Origin: Inquilinus sp052113205
GTDB taxonomy: Bacteria; Pseudomonadota; Alphaproteobacteria; DSM-16000; Inquilinaceae
Direction of reading: 5' to 3'
Assembly (NCBI RefSeq): GCF_052113205.1
Contig: NZ_JBFRCU010000024.1
Span: forward strand, 1 to 64,000
Length of the DNA stretch: 64,000 bases
Below the pieces are notes generated by a model. That model was not told the DNA's origin and did no database searches. It worked only from the letters and a program-made list of their open reading frames with translations. Positions within the stretch are counted from its first letter, which is position 1. The number at the start of each line of letters is the position of its first letter. This document shows, one piece after another, positions 8,663 through 19,015 of this stretch. Position numbers and translations under genes: made by a program.

Positions 8663-9733
8663 TTACGGAGTCGGGGGCGCGCAGCCCGGCCGGTCGAACA
8701 GCGCGGCCAGGCCGCAGGCCGAGGTCAGCATGCGGTCGCCGTCATGGCCGACGCCCTGGACCAGCAGCAGCCGCTGCCGAAACCCGTCCGGATGGCGGCC
8801 GCGCAGATACTGCACATAGGCCTCGCCGCGGGCGAGGCGGTAGGGCCCCTGCGCCTCCGCCATGCAGCTCTTGTCCAGCGCCGGGTGGTTCGGGTCGGTG
8901 TCGGCGGTGCCCAGCAGATAGGTGACGTCGCGGCCCAGATAGGCCTGCTCCAACGCCGCCGGGGTCGCCGTCCCGGCATAGGCGGGCAGATCGGTCATGC
9001 CGTATTTCCAGCGGTCGAATTTCGGGCAGGCGGCGGCGCCGGCGAAGGGAGCGAAGCCGCCCTCCCCGTCCGGCCGGTCGCGGTTGAAATAGGCGTAGGA
9101 GGACGGGTTGGCGACGACGTAGCGCACGGCGACGCCGGCCGCGATCGGTACTGTCTCGCCCTGGCCGAGGATGGCGTAGCGCTGCACCACCTGACCGCCA
9201 CCGGAATGGCCGGCCACCACGATCGTCGTCAGGTTCGGGAACAGCGTGCGGTCGGCCAGCCTGGCCAGGATCGCGTCGAGCCCGGCGAAAGCGCTGATCG
9301 GCGCAGGACCCTTGGCGTCGCTGCCGCCCTCCCAGCCGGTGGTGCCCCAGCGCAGGGTGTCGGCCGACAGATGATGGGCTTGCGCATCGACCTCCGCGAG
9401 GAACTGCGGCACCACCAGGATCGCGGCCTGACCCGCCTCCCCCGCCGCGGCCAGGGCCTTCTCGGCCGAGGCGCGGTAGACATCGGCGTTGCGCAGCCGG
9501 CCGTGGATGACGATCACCGCCCGGGTGACGCCCGGAAGCGGCCGCGACCAATCGCGCGAGACATACAGGGCCAAGTCGCCGGTGCCGGCCGGCGTGGTCA
9601 CCGTCAGGCGCTGGTCGGCGACCTCCTTGACCGGCTTCTCGGGCGGGCTCTCATCAGCGGCTCGAAGCGGCGGCACCGAGGCCAGCATGGCCGTCGCGGC
9701 CAGGACAAGGATTGCGGCACATCGCAGGATCAC
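8663..9733 (-). CDS. Exported alpha/beta-hydrolase
   Basis: This 356-residue protein is predicted to be exported. The first 25 residues form a signal peptide ending around PPLRAAD. The alpha/beta-hydrolase fold follows: an HGRLRNAD oxyanion-loop segment, then the nucleophile elbow GHSGGGQVV with the catalytic serine. Near the C-terminus, LLLVQGVGHDGDRM supplies a His that could complete the triad. The start is GTG at 9733, chosen because AGGGAGA precedes it and because it begins the signal peptide. The substrate is unknown; a secreted esterase, lipase or peptidase is possible. It is convergent with the small secreted protein gene upstream in the window. Confidence 0.78.
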   Translation of the reverse strand: MILRCAAILVLAATAMLASVPPLRAADESPPEKPVKEVADQRLTVTTPAGTGDLALYVSRDWSRPLPGVTRAVIVIHGRLRNADVYRASAEKALAAAGEAGQAAILVVPQFLAEVDAQAHHLSADTLRWGTTGWEGGSDAKGPAPISAFAGLDAILARLADRTLFPNLTTIVVAGHSGGGQVVQRYAILGQGETVPIAAGVAVRYVVANPSSYAYFNRDRPDGEGGFAPFAGAAACPKFDRWKYGMTDLPAYAGTATPAALEQAYLGRDVTYLLGTADTDPNHPALDKSCMAEAQGPYRLARGEAYVQYLRGRHPDGFRQRLLLVQGVGHDGDRMLTSACGLAALFDRPGCAPPTP

Positions 9734-9887
9734 GCTGGATCTCCCTCACTGTGGGTCCTACACGTCGGACCGCCTTCCGGCGGCCCATGCTCCTCGCACA
9801 TGTTTCCATCAGACATCGTCATGCGTCGCCTGCTGAGGCGCGGCCAATACTTGGCCTCACCTTTTCGACCACAGACGAGCCCAGCCG

Positions 9888-10469
9888 ATGACCGATACGC
9901 AGCGCTTCCCGATCGACGACATCATCGACACTGTCGAATTCGAATCCGACCAGCCGCTCGACCACGCAGCACTGCGGGCGGAGCTCACCCGATATGCCAG
10001 GATCCTGAGCACGGGCACCGAGCTGTCGCTGACCCCGGAGCTCGACGAGGACACCCGCCAGGGCTTGGTGCGGGCCATCATGCTCAAGGCGAGCTATTTC
10101 TGCATGCTCGACACCGCCGCCACCGATGCGGAATCGGCCGACAACCATCTCCGGATCGTGCTCGGTGGCCTCGACAGCCATGAATACAGGGGTCTGACCC
10201 GGAAGCAGGAGCGCGAGATCCGCGGCTTCATCGAGGCGGCCCACGCCGACGGCAAGGTCACCTTCGAGGAGACGATCGACTTCCTCGTCGTGGTGAACCG
10301 CGCGACCGATGATGCCGGTCCCGACCTTCCCGCCTCCACCCTCGCGACCGCAAAAGTCTATCTCGAGGAGCACGGCATCGAGCCGACCGAGGCTCGGGTC
10401 CGGGCCCTGGCCGAGGCGGCGGAGAGCACGGTGGCAGACACGATCGACGAGGTCGAGGAAGCGGCCTGA
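9888..10469 (+). CDS. Hypothetical acidic cytoplasmic protein
   Basis: A 193-residue, strongly acidic, mostly helical protein without signal peptide or membrane segment. Residues 105-130 contain HADGKVTFEE, which resembles the second half of an EF-hand loop, but the first calcium ligands are absent, so calcium binding is doubtful. The C-terminal third is alanine- and glutamate-rich and probably helical. I do not recognise the family. It stands alone, convergent with dctA across a 51-bp gap that holds a strong hairpin. Codon use is like its neighbours, which supports it as a real gene. Confidence 0.7.
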   Translation: MTDTQRFPIDDIIDTVEFESDQPLDHAALRAELTRYARILSTGTELSLTPELDEDTRQGLVRAIMLKASYFCMLDTAATDAESADNHLRIVLGGLDSHEYRGLTRKQEREIRGFIEAAHADGKVTFEETIDFLVVVNRATDDAGPDLPASTLATAKVYLEEHGIEPTEARVRALAEAAESTVADTIDEVEEAA

Positions 10470-10482
10470 CGCTGCGGCCGGC

Positions 10483-10513
10483 GGGCGGGCGGCAATGATA
10501 TCGCCGTCCGCCC
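10483..10513. terminator. Hairpin between convergent genes, likely two-way terminator
   Basis: An 11-bp inverted repeat, GGGCGGGCGGC and GCCGTCCGCCC (one mismatch), encloses a 9-base loop. It lies between the converging stop codons of the hypothetical gene and dctA. There is no strong T-run on either side, so the call rests on position and stem strength. Confidence 0.5.
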
Positions 10514-10520
10514 CCTTGCC

Positions 10521-11846
10521 TCACTCCGCCGGGGCGGGGACCGTGGCCTCATCCGGCGCCGGCAGCGGGTCGCCGGCGAGGGCGGCCCGCAGCCGCGTCT
10601 CGTCGAGCGCACCTTCCCAGCGGGCGACCACGACGGCGGCGACGGCGTTGCCGATGAAGTTGGTCAGCGCCCGGCACTCCGACATGAAGCGGTCGACGCC
10701 GAGGATCAGCGCCATGCCGGCGACCGGCACGGTCGGCACCACCGACAGCGTCGCCGCCAGGGTGATGAAGCCCGATCCGGTGACGCCGGCCGCGCCCTTG
10801 GAGCTGAGCATCGCCACCGCCAGCAGCAGGATCTCGTCGCCCAGCGACAGATGCGTGTTCGTCGCCTGGGCGATGAACAGCGCCGCCATGGTCATGTAGA
10901 TGTTGGTGCCGTCGAGGTTGAAGGAGTAGCCGGTCGGGATCACCAGGCCGACCACCGGCTTGGCGCAGCCCGCCCGCTCCATCTTCTCCATCAGTGAGGG
11001 CAGCGCCGCCTCGGACGAGCTGGTGCCCAGCACCAGCAGCAGCTCGGCCTTGATGTAGCGGATCAGGGCCAGCACCGAGAAGCCGTTGTAGCGGGCGACG
11101 GCGCCGAGCACGACCACGACGAAGATGATCGAGGTCGCGTAGAAGGTGCCGACCAGGAAGGCCAGGTTGACGACCGACCCGATGCCGAACTTGCCGATGG
11201 TGAAGGCCATGGCGCCGAAGGCCCCGATCGGCGCCACCTTCATCAGGATGTGGACGACCTTGAACACCGCGGCCGATACGGCCTTCAGGAAGCCCAGCAC
11301 CGGGGCGCCCTTCTCGCCGGTCATGGCCAGGCCGACACCGAACAGCACCGAGACGAACAGCACCTGAAGGATGTCGCCGCCGACGAAGGCGCTGAACATC
11401 GTCGTCGGGATGATGCCGGTCAGGAAGCCGACGATCGACTGGTCATGCGCCTTGCTGGCGTAGCCCTCGACCGCCTTGGCATCGAGCGTGGCCGGGTCGA
11501 TGTTCAGGCCGGCGCCCGGCTGCACCAGGCTGGCGATCACCAGCCCGACGATCAGCGCCAGCGTCGAGAACACCAGGAAATAGCCCAGCGCCTTGGCGCC
11601 GACCCGCCCGACCTTCTCCAGGTCGTGCATGCCGGCGATGCCGGTGACGACGGTCAGGAAGATGACCGGCGAGATGATCATCTTGACCAGGCTGATGAAG
11701 CCGTCGCCGAGCGGCTTCATCGCCGCGCCGAGATCAGGATAGAAGTGGCCGAGCAGGATGCCGATCACGACCGCGATCAGCACCTGGACGTAGAGATGGC
11801 GGTAGAACGGCAAGGGGGGACGCGGGGCGGCATCGGCAGTGGCCAT
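10521..11846 (-). CDS. dctA: C4-dicarboxylate:cation symporter DctA
   Basis: This 441-residue inner-membrane carrier takes up succinate, fumarate and malate with protons or sodium. The glutamate/dicarboxylate symporter signatures are clear: YVQVLIAVVIGILLGHFYPD near the start, MIISPVIFLTVVTGIAGM, the serine-rich re-entrant loop GTSSSEAALPSLMEKM, and the ion- and substrate-binding segment SFNLDGTNIYMTMAALFIAQ. The ATG at 11846 is preceded by GAGGAG at 9 bases and gives the standard length. A sigma-54 promoter lies upstream at 11953-11967, and the gene is divergent from dctBD. Expression should therefore follow dicarboxylate sensing through DctB and DctD. Confidence 0.96.
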   Translation of the reverse strand: MATADAAPRPPLPFYRHLYVQVLIAVVIGILLGHFYPDLGAAMKPLGDGFISLVKMIISPVIFLTVVTGIAGMHDLEKVGRVGAKALGYFLVFSTLALIVGLVIASLVQPGAGLNIDPATLDAKAVEGYASKAHDQSIVGFLTGIIPTTMFSAFVGGDILQVLFVSVLFGVGLAMTGEKGAPVLGFLKAVSAAVFKVVHILMKVAPIGAFGAMAFTIGKFGIGSVVNLAFLVGTFYATSIIFVVVVLGAVARYNGFSVLALIRYIKAELLLVLGTSSSEAALPSLMEKMERAGCAKPVVGLVIPTGYSFNLDGTNIYMTMAALFIAQATNTHLSLGDEILLLAVAMLSSKGAAGVTGSGFITLAATLSVVPTVPVAGMALILGVDRFMSECRALTNFIGNAVAAVVVARWEGALDETRLRAALAGDPLPAPDEATVPAPAE

Positions 11847-11952
11847 GGCACACACTCCTCGGGGCGCGCGGGCCGCGATGGCCGCGACGCCGGCTTGGGG
11901 TTTCCTGCCGCCCCGGGGATGGCCCCTTCTTACGGACGGCCCCCCGGACGGC

Positions 11953-11967
11953 GCAAGCCCTGTGCCA
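11953..11967 (-). promoter_or_regulatory. Sigma-54 promoter of dctA
   Basis: Read on the minus strand, the site is TGGCACAGGGCTTGC: TGGCAC, five bases, TTGC. This matches the -24/-12 sigma-54 consensus exactly, including the GG-GC spacing. It lies 107 bp upstream of the dctA start. DctD, encoded next door, is a sigma-54 activator, so the match is functional in context. Confidence 0.88.
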
Positions 11968-12053
11968 CTCTGCTCCCGATCCATCCGATTTTCGCCATCT
12001 TGTTGATGGGAAAGGGCCATTCTTCGAAGACGGCCGGCCATCGGAAGCGGATC

Positions 12054-12103
12054 TGTGCGGAAACTCGCACAAGCCTGCCCCGGCTGAAGCGGAGATCCGC
12101 ACA
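12054..12103. promoter_or_regulatory. Two dyads, probable DctD upstream activating sites
   Basis: The first dyad is TGTGCG-N6-CGCACA at 12054-12071. The second, GCGGAGATCCGC, is centred near 12094 and continues into ACA. They resemble the tandem DctD sites upstream of rhizobial dctA. They sit about 90-140 bp upstream of the sigma-54 promoter, the usual enhancer distance. The rest of the 330-bp dctA-dctB gap shows no gene. The assignment to DctD is inferred from position and the remembered motif. Confidence 0.72.
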
Positions 12104-12176
12104 GGCTCGCCGGAGCATTCGCAATGCCCCCAAGCGGGAGAGGTAACGCAGAGAGCGCGGTGCTAGGCTGGACGGC

Positions 12177-14071
12177 ATGACCGCAGTCGACCGTCCCCTG
12201 ACCGCCACAGCCCCGGCCCGGCCCGCGGTCGCGGCGCCGGCCGCGCCGCACCGGTGGCGCAGTTGGGCGGTGTTCGCCGCGGTCGGCGCCACCCTGTTCG
12301 CGGCCGTGATCTGGCAGGCCGGGCCGGTTGGGCGCGACCGGGCGGAGGACGAGATCGCGCGCTCGGCCGCGGCGGCGCTGGGGCTGCATGTCGCCATGCT
12401 GCGCAGCGAGCTGGAGAAGCAGCGCTCGCTGCCCTTCGTGCTGGCCCAGGACCCGGATGTCCGCACCGCGCTGACCGCCGCCAACGACCGGCAGCGGCTG
12501 GACGGGATCAATGCCAAGTTCGAGGCACTGAGCCGGGGCACGCGGGCGGCAGTGATCTATCTCTTGGACCGCGGCGGCACCGCGATCGCCGCCAGCAACT
12601 GGCGTGAGCGGATCAGCTTCGTCGGCCAGCACTACGCCTTCCGCGGCTATTACCAGCGCGCGGTCGAGACCGGCGGGGCCGAGTTCTTCGCCATGGGCAC
12701 GATGAGCCGCAAGCCGGGCTCGTACCTGTCGCGCCGGATCGACGGGCCGAACGGGCTCTTGGGCGTGATCGTGGTCAAGGTCGAGTTCGACGAGATGGAG
12801 GAGGCCTGGGGCCGCTTCGCCGAGACCGCCTTCGTCACCGACGAACGCAACGTGGTGCTGCTGACCGACGTGCCGGAGTGGCGCTTCCGCAGCTTCGGCC
12901 CACTGCCGGAGGAAGAGCGCGCAGCGGTGCGCGAGAGCCTGCAATACGGCGGCGCGCCGCTCGACCCGCTGCCGATCGCGCCGGATGCGGCCTCGCCCCG
13001 GCCCGAGGCGGTGACCGCGACCCTGCCGGGCGCGCGGATGGCTGGGCGCTTCCTGGCCCTCGCCGCCCCGGTGCCGACCACCGGCTGGACCCTGCACCTG
13101 CTGGCGCCGACCTCGCCTTCCGTCGGCCGCGCCGTGATGGACACCAGGCTGATCGCCGGGCTGGTGACGCTGCTGGCGCTGGCCGCCGCGGCCGCCTTGC
13201 TGTACCGCCGCAACCGCGCCCTGACCAACACGGCCCGGCAGGCGGCGGCGCAGGCGGAGCTGGAGCGCCGGGTCGCCGAGCGCACCCGGGCGCTGAACGA
13301 CGCCAATCAGCGCCTGACCGAGGAGATGGAGGAGCGGCGCCGCAGCGAGCAGCGCCGGCAGCAGTTGCAGGAGGAGTTGACCCAGGCCAACCGCCTGGCG
13401 ATCCTGGGCCAGGTCGCGGCCAGCGTGGCGCATGAGATCAACCAGCCGGTGGCGGCGATCCGCGCCTATGCCGACAACGCCTCGGTGTTCCTGGAACGCG
13501 ACAAGCCTGCAGCGGTGCGCGAGAACCTGTCGACCATCGCCGGGCTGACCGATCGGGTCGGCGCCATCACCCAGCATCTGCGCGCCTTCTCGCGCAAGGC
13601 GACCGGCCGGGTCGAGGCGACCTCCTGCGCCGATGCGGTCGAGGGCGCGCTGCTGCTGACCCGGCCGCGCATCCGCCGCCAGTCGGTGCGGCTGGTGCAG
13701 GATCTGCCGCCCGGCGACGTCCGGGTGGTGGCCGAGCGGGTGCGGCTGGAGCAGATCCTGGTCAACCTGCTGCAGAACGCACTCGACGCCGTCGAGGGCC
13801 GATCTCACCCCGAGATCCGCATCGCGGTGGACGTCGCCGTGGACGCTGGGGGGGTCGAAGAGGTTAGGATCGCGGTGTCCGACACCGGCAAGGGCATCGC
13901 CCCCGATACGATGAAGGCGCTGTTCATCCCCTTCGCCACCTCCAAGCCGGCCGGGCTCGGCCTCGGTCTGGTGATCTGCCAGGACATCGCGCGCGAGTTC
14001 GGCGGCAGCATCGCCGCCGCAAACCGCGATGGCGGCGGCGCCGTGTTCTCCGTCACCCTGAAGCGGGCGCC

Positions 14072-14075
<4 letters not shown>
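12177..14075 (+). CDS. dctB: C4-dicarboxylate sensor histidine kinase DctB
   Basis: This 632-residue membrane kinase senses periplasmic dicarboxylates and phosphorylates DctD. A first span lies at about residues 24-45 (WAVFAAVGATLFAAVIW). It is followed by a roughly 275-residue periplasmic sensor containing RGYYQRAVETG and FFAMGT, the double-PAS DctB-type pattern. A second span is at about 324-345 (LIAGLVTLLALAAAAALL). A coiled linker (ERRVAERTRALNDANQRL) leads to the phospho-acceptor His-419 in SVAHEINQPVAAIRAY. The ATPase boxes are LVNLLQNALDAVEG (N), VSDTGKGIA (G1) and GLGLGLVICQDI (G2). The ATG is followed by an arginine- and proline-rich tail before the first span. It overlaps dctD by ATGA, so the pair is coupled in translation. 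Confidence 0.94.
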
Positions 14076-15424
<1,349 letters not shown>

Positions 15425-15506
15425 GCGCATTGGATCCGTGCGGACCGAGCGGGAAGGCGTCACCGCAGGGCCCCCGGCCTGACAGGAGGCGCGGTGATCC
15501 AATCCG

Positions 15507-15704
15507 TCAGCCGGATCGGTGTCGCTTGGCCTCGGCAATGACCTGATCCAACTCCGCCAAGAGTTCGTCCAACGTCACCGTCCCGTCGCGGTCACCCTCC
15601 TGCTCGGCTTCCCGGAGCATCGCCATGAAGGCACGGCGGCGATCCTCAGCGGATTTGTCGGCAAGGCCTTCAAGCTTCGACGTCGGCGGCGGGTCGGTCG
15701 TCAT
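15507..15704 (-). CDS. Small protein with one EF-hand-like loop
   Basis: A 65-residue acidic protein starting at the ATG at 15704 (MTTDPPPTSKLEGLADKS). Its second half contains EGDRDGTVTLDE, a nearly canonical EF-hand loop: acidic residues at positions 1, 3 and 5, Gly at 6, hydrophobic at 8, Glu at 12. The loop is flanked by helices AEDRRRAFMAMLREAEQ and LLAELDQVIAEAKRH. A single hand in so short a chain would probably need to dimerise to bind calcium. The frame is open upstream to 15803, but those residues do not look protein-like. It is convergent with dctD across 82 bp. The function is unknown. Confidence 0.65.
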   Translation of the reverse strand: MTTDPPPTSKLEGLADKSAEDRRRAFMAMLREAEQEGDRDGTVTLDELLAELDQVIAEAKRHRSG

Positions 15705-15807
15705 GGTCAACCTATTCCAGACCGACGACAGGGTGAGGCCAAACGGAATCGAAGGCAAATCACCGTTGCCTCTGCTGCCAAGCGAGACCTTTTCAGATTC
15801 CAAACAT

Positions 15808-15893
15808 CGTCATTGCGAGCGCAGCGAAGCAATCCAGGGCCGCTCGCACCGGCCCCTGGATTGCTTCGTCGGCTTCGCCTCCTCGCAATGACG
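15808..15893. repeat. Dispersed palindromic repeat, family A, copy 2 (inverted)
   Basis: This has the same outer CGTCATTGCGA/TCGCAATGACG and inner CGAAGCAATCC arms as the copy at 2223. The longer GGAGGCGAAGCC-type arm is now on the right, so it lies in the opposite direction. It sits in the gap between the EF-hand-like gene and the lipoprotein gene, downstream of the latter. Confidence 0.9.
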
Positions 15894-15934
15894 GCGAGGA
15901 AGGGGCAACGCAAAACGACGTGCTTACTCCAATC

Positions 15935-16501
15935 TCACGGCAGCTTGACGAAATCCGCGTCGATCGTGTTTTCGACCTTGCCACCGACCGTCCGGGTGTA
16001 ATGCAGCGACAGCTTGCCGGGCGCGGTCAAAGTGCGGCGGTAAGTCTGCAGCTCGGTCTTGCCGCCGGACTTCGCCGTCAGCTCCGTGGTCAGCACCGAT
16101 CCTTCCAGCCGCGCCTTGGCCTGGGCGCCGCTGTCCAGCTTGGCGGTCCAGACATTCGGCGACTTGCCGGGCGCGAAGACCGCGGTGTTCTCGCGCATCT
16201 TGAGCTGGTCGTCATTGTCCGCGCCGTCACGCGGCCCCTCGGCGCTGCGCCAGCGCAGGAACAGGCCGCCATCGGCCGAGGCGTCGATCACCAGCGCCGC
16301 GGCGCGGCGGGTGTCTCCCTCGCCCTGGCTGGCGCCGACCCAGGAGCCGCGGAATGCCTCGATCCCGGTGACCGCTGCCGCCTGCGCCGCGGCCGGAGCA
16401 GCCGCCGCAACGGGCGGCTTGGTCTCCCCGGATGCCGGCACGCAGGCGCCCAGCGCCGTGATCGCAGCCACCCCCAGGATGGCATGCCGCAGCCTCATCA
16501 T
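15935..16501 (-). CDS. Putative lipoprotein of unknown function
   Basis: This 188-residue protein has a lipoprotein signal. A basic, hydrophobic N-terminus (MMRLRHAILGVAAITALGAC) ends in a lipobox with Cys-20, so it should be acylated and anchored in the inner or outer membrane. An alanine- and proline-rich spacer (about 25-45) leads to a folded domain with FRGSWVGASQGEGDT, TAKLDSGAQAKARLEG and LSLHYTRTVGGKVENT. These patterns suggest a beta-rich small barrel, but I recognise no named family. It is downstream of dxs on the same strand, with a likely terminator between them, so it probably has its own promoter. Confidence 0.72.
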   Translation of the reverse strand: MMRLRHAILGVAAITALGACVPASGETKPPVAAAAPAAAQAAAVTGIEAFRGSWVGASQGEGDTRRAAALVIDASADGGLFLRWRSAEGPRDGADNDDQLKMRENTAVFAPGKSPNVWTAKLDSGAQAKARLEGSVLTTELTAKSGGKTELQTYRRTLTAPGKLSLHYTRTVGGKVENTIDADFVKLP

Positions 16502-16593
16502 GTCCCCCTTCCCGTCCCCACAGGATCGATTCGACGGCCATCATCGCCGATGCGCCGCTTCCGCCGCACGGGAAATCGGCCCGCAGAAAGGAA

Positions 16594-16625
16594 AACGGCC
16601 GCACCGACGGATCGGAACGGCCGTT
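16594..16625 (-). terminator. Probable terminator after dxs
   Basis: The inverted repeat AACGGCCG...CGGCCGTT with a 16-base loop lies 24 bp beyond the dxs stop. Read on the minus strand, it is followed by a short T-rich tail (TTCCTTTC). The T-run is modest, so the confidence is moderate. Confidence 0.55.
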
Positions 16626-16648
16626 CATCCAAAAAGCAGCGGAAGCGG

Positions 16649-18565
16649 TCAGGCGCGGATCACACCGGTGGCCGGCGTGTCGAGACCGAGCGCGGCGGCG
16701 GCGGTGGCGACGATGTCCTGCGCCGACAGCGCGGCCTCGGCGTATTGCAGCTCCGGCTTCTCATGGTCCTGGAACCGGTCCGGCAGCGTCATCGGCCGCA
16801 TCTTCAGCCCGTGGTCCAACAGGCCGGCGCGGGCCAGATGGTGCAGCACGATGCTGCCGAAGCCGCCCTCGGCCCCCTCCTCCACCGTGATCAGCACGGC
16901 ATGGTGGCGGGCCAGCTGGCCGACCAGCTCGGTGTCGAGCGGCTTGGCGAAACGGGCATCGGCGACGGTGGTCGACAGGCCCATCCCGCCGAGAACCTCG
17001 GCCGCCGCCAGGCATTCCTGCAGCCGGGTGCCGTAGCTGAGCAGCGCGATGGTGGTGCCCTCGCGCAGCACGCGGCCCTTGCCGAGCGCCAGCGGCTGGC
17101 CGCGGGCCGGCAGCTCGACGCCGACGCCGTCGCCGCGCGGGTAGCGGAAGGCCGAGGGCCGGTCGTCCAGCGCGGCGGCGGTCGCCACCATGTGCACCAG
17201 CTCGGCCTCGTCGGCCGCAGCCATCAGCACCATGCCGGGCAGGCAGCCGAGATAGGGGATGTCGAAGGCGCCGGCATGGGTGGCGCCGTCGGCGCCGACC
17301 AGCCCGGCGCGGTCGATGGCGAAGCGCACCGGCAGGTGCTGGATCGCCACGTCGTGCACCACCTGGTCGTAGGCGCGCTGCAGGAAGGTCGAGTAGATCG
17401 CGCAGAACGGCTTGAAGCCTTCCGTCGCCATGCCCGCGGCGAAGGTCACCGCATGCTGCTCGGCGATGCCGACGTCGAAGGTGCGGTTCGGGAAGCGCTG
17501 GGCGAACTTGTCCAGGCCGGTGCCGGACGGCATGGCGGCGGTGACGGCGACGATGCGCTCATCCGCCTCCGCCTCCTGGACCAGCGCCTGGGCGAAGACG
17601 CCGGTGTAGCTCGGCGCATTGCTCTTCGGCTTGGCCTGGGCCCCGGTGATGACGTCGAAGCGGCTGACGCCGTGATACTTGTCCGGCGCCGCCTCGGCCG
17701 GGCCGTAGCCCTTGCCCTTCTGGGTGACGACATGGACCAGCACCGGGCCATCATCGGCGTCGCGGACATTCTCGAGCACCGGCAGCAGGTGGTCGAGATT
17801 GTGCCCGTCGATCGGGCCGACATAGTAGAAGCCCAGCTCCTCGAACAGCGTGCCGCCGGTGACGAAGCCGCGGGCGTATTCCTCGGCCCGCTTGGCGGCG
17901 CGCGCCACCGGCTTCGGGAACACCGCGGTGACGTCGCGCATCAGGTGGCGCAGCGAGCGGTAGGAGCGCGAGGAGATCAGCCGCGACAGATAGGCGCTCA
18001 TGGCGCCGACCGGCGGGGCGATCGACATGTCGTTGTCGTTGAGGATGACGACCAGGCGGCTCTTCAGCGCGCCGGCATTGTTCATCGCCTCATAGGCCAT
18101 GCCGGCGCTCATCGCGCCGTCGCCGATCACGGCGACGACTCGGAAGTCCTCGCCCTTCAGGTCGCGCGCGACGGCCATGCCGAGGCCGGCCGAGATCGAG
18201 GTCGAGCTGTGCGCGGCGCCGAACGGGTCGTACTCGCTCTCCGACCGCTTGGTGAAGCCGGACAGGCCGCCGCCCTGGCGCAGGGTGCGGATGCGGTCAC
18301 GGCGCCCGGTCAGGATCTTGTGCGGATAGGCCTGGTGGCCGACATCCCAGATCAGCTTGTCCCGAGGGGTGTCGAACACCCGGTGCAGGGCAACGGTGAG
18401 CTCGACCACACCGAGTCCGGCACCGAGATGACCGCCCGTGGTCGAGACCGCGTCAATGGTCTCTGCCCTGAGCTCATCAGCAACCTGCTTCACGTCGGAA
18501 GCCGGCAGGAGTCGGAGGTCTTCGGGGGTGTGGATGGCGTCGAGCAGCGGCGTGACTGGCTTCAT
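16649..18565 (-). CDS. dxs: 1-deoxy-D-xylulose-5-phosphate synthase
   Basis: This 638-residue thiamine-diphosphate enzyme condenses pyruvate with glyceraldehyde-3-phosphate, the first step of the MEP route to isoprenoids. The DXS signatures are complete: TGGHLGAGLGVVELTVALH with the conserved His, WDVGHQAYPHKILTGRRD, the ThDP/Mg site GDGAMSAGMAYEAMNNAG, the transketolase-like second domain from about residue 315, and DGATHAGAFDIPYL. The length is typical. A TGA-ATG junction marks the start. The farnesyl diphosphate synthase and exonuclease VII small-subunit genes that often precede dxs in proteobacteria are not next to it here; a tRNA-Ser gene is the upstream neighbour. Confidence 0.97.
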   Translation of the reverse strand: MKPVTPLLDAIHTPEDLRLLPASDVKQVADELRAETIDAVSTTGGHLGAGLGVVELTVALHRVFDTPRDKLIWDVGHQAYPHKILTGRRDRIRTLRQGGGLSGFTKRSESEYDPFGAAHSSTSISAGLGMAVARDLKGEDFRVVAVIGDGAMSAGMAYEAMNNAGALKSRLVVILNDNDMSIAPPVGAMSAYLSRLISSRSYRSLRHLMRDVTAVFPKPVARAAKRAEEYARGFVTGGTLFEELGFYYVGPIDGHNLDHLLPVLENVRDADDGPVLVHVVTQKGKGYGPAEAAPDKYHGVSRFDVITGAQAKPKSNAPSYTGVFAQALVQEAEADERIVAVTAAMPSGTGLDKFAQRFPNRTFDVGIAEQHAVTFAAGMATEGFKPFCAIYSTFLQRAYDQVVHDVAIQHLPVRFAIDRAGLVGADGATHAGAFDIPYLGCLPGMVLMAAADEAELVHMVATAAALDDRPSAFRYPRGDGVGVELPARGQPLALGKGRVLREGTTIALLSYGTRLQECLAAAEVLGGMGLSTTVADARFAKPLDTELVGQLARHHAVLITVEEGAEGGFGSIVLHHLARAGLLDHGLKMRPMTLPDRFQDHEKPELQYAEAALSAQDIVATAAAALGLDTPATGVIRA

Positions 18566-18890
18566 TCAGCTTCGCTTTCGGCAGGATTGGTCCGGCGGTT
18601 CGGGCGACTTCGGCATCGGTCTCTCTCCCACCGTGACGGCAGACCTTCGGCCGAAGCACCCATCATTTTCCTGCCCCATAGTCGTTCCAGCACTATAGGG
18701 GAGCGGTGGCGCGATCAAGAAAATCCGGTGACAAGGGCATGACCGGATGCCGATTTGCCACACCCTGACGCCGCTGCGCCACGTCTTGGTCCGGACTGCA
18801 GCGGAGCCGGCCCGGACGGGCCGCGAGCCGTCATTGACAAGCCTGCTCCGTCCCCTTAGAACCCCGGACCGAGCGGCGCTGCCGCTCGAC

Positions 18891-18982
18891 GGAGGGGTGG
18901 CCGAGCGGCTGAAGGCAACGGTTTGCTAAACCGTCCACGGGAGAAATCCCGTGCCCGGGTTCGAATCCCGGTCCCTCCGCCA
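18891..18982 (+). tRNA. tRNA-Ser (anticodon GCT)
   Basis: The 92-base gene includes an encoded CCA. The acceptor stem is GGAGGGG with TCCCTCC and discriminator G. The anticodon loop is TTGCTAA, giving anticodon GCT, which reads AGC/AGU serine codons. A long variable arm (CCACGGGAGAAATCCCGTG region) marks it as a class II tRNA, as expected for serine. GGTTCGAATCC is the T-arm. Confidence 0.96.
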
Positions 18983-19015
18983 CCCTACGCCTGACGGCTT
19001 CGGGTGGCAGGCCAC

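Noticed and set aside
18566..18763. A 65-residue frame directly upstream of dxs
   Set aside because: It ends at dxs (TGA-ATG), but its residues are low-complexity and match neither XseB nor another partner gene I know; kept out as unsupported.
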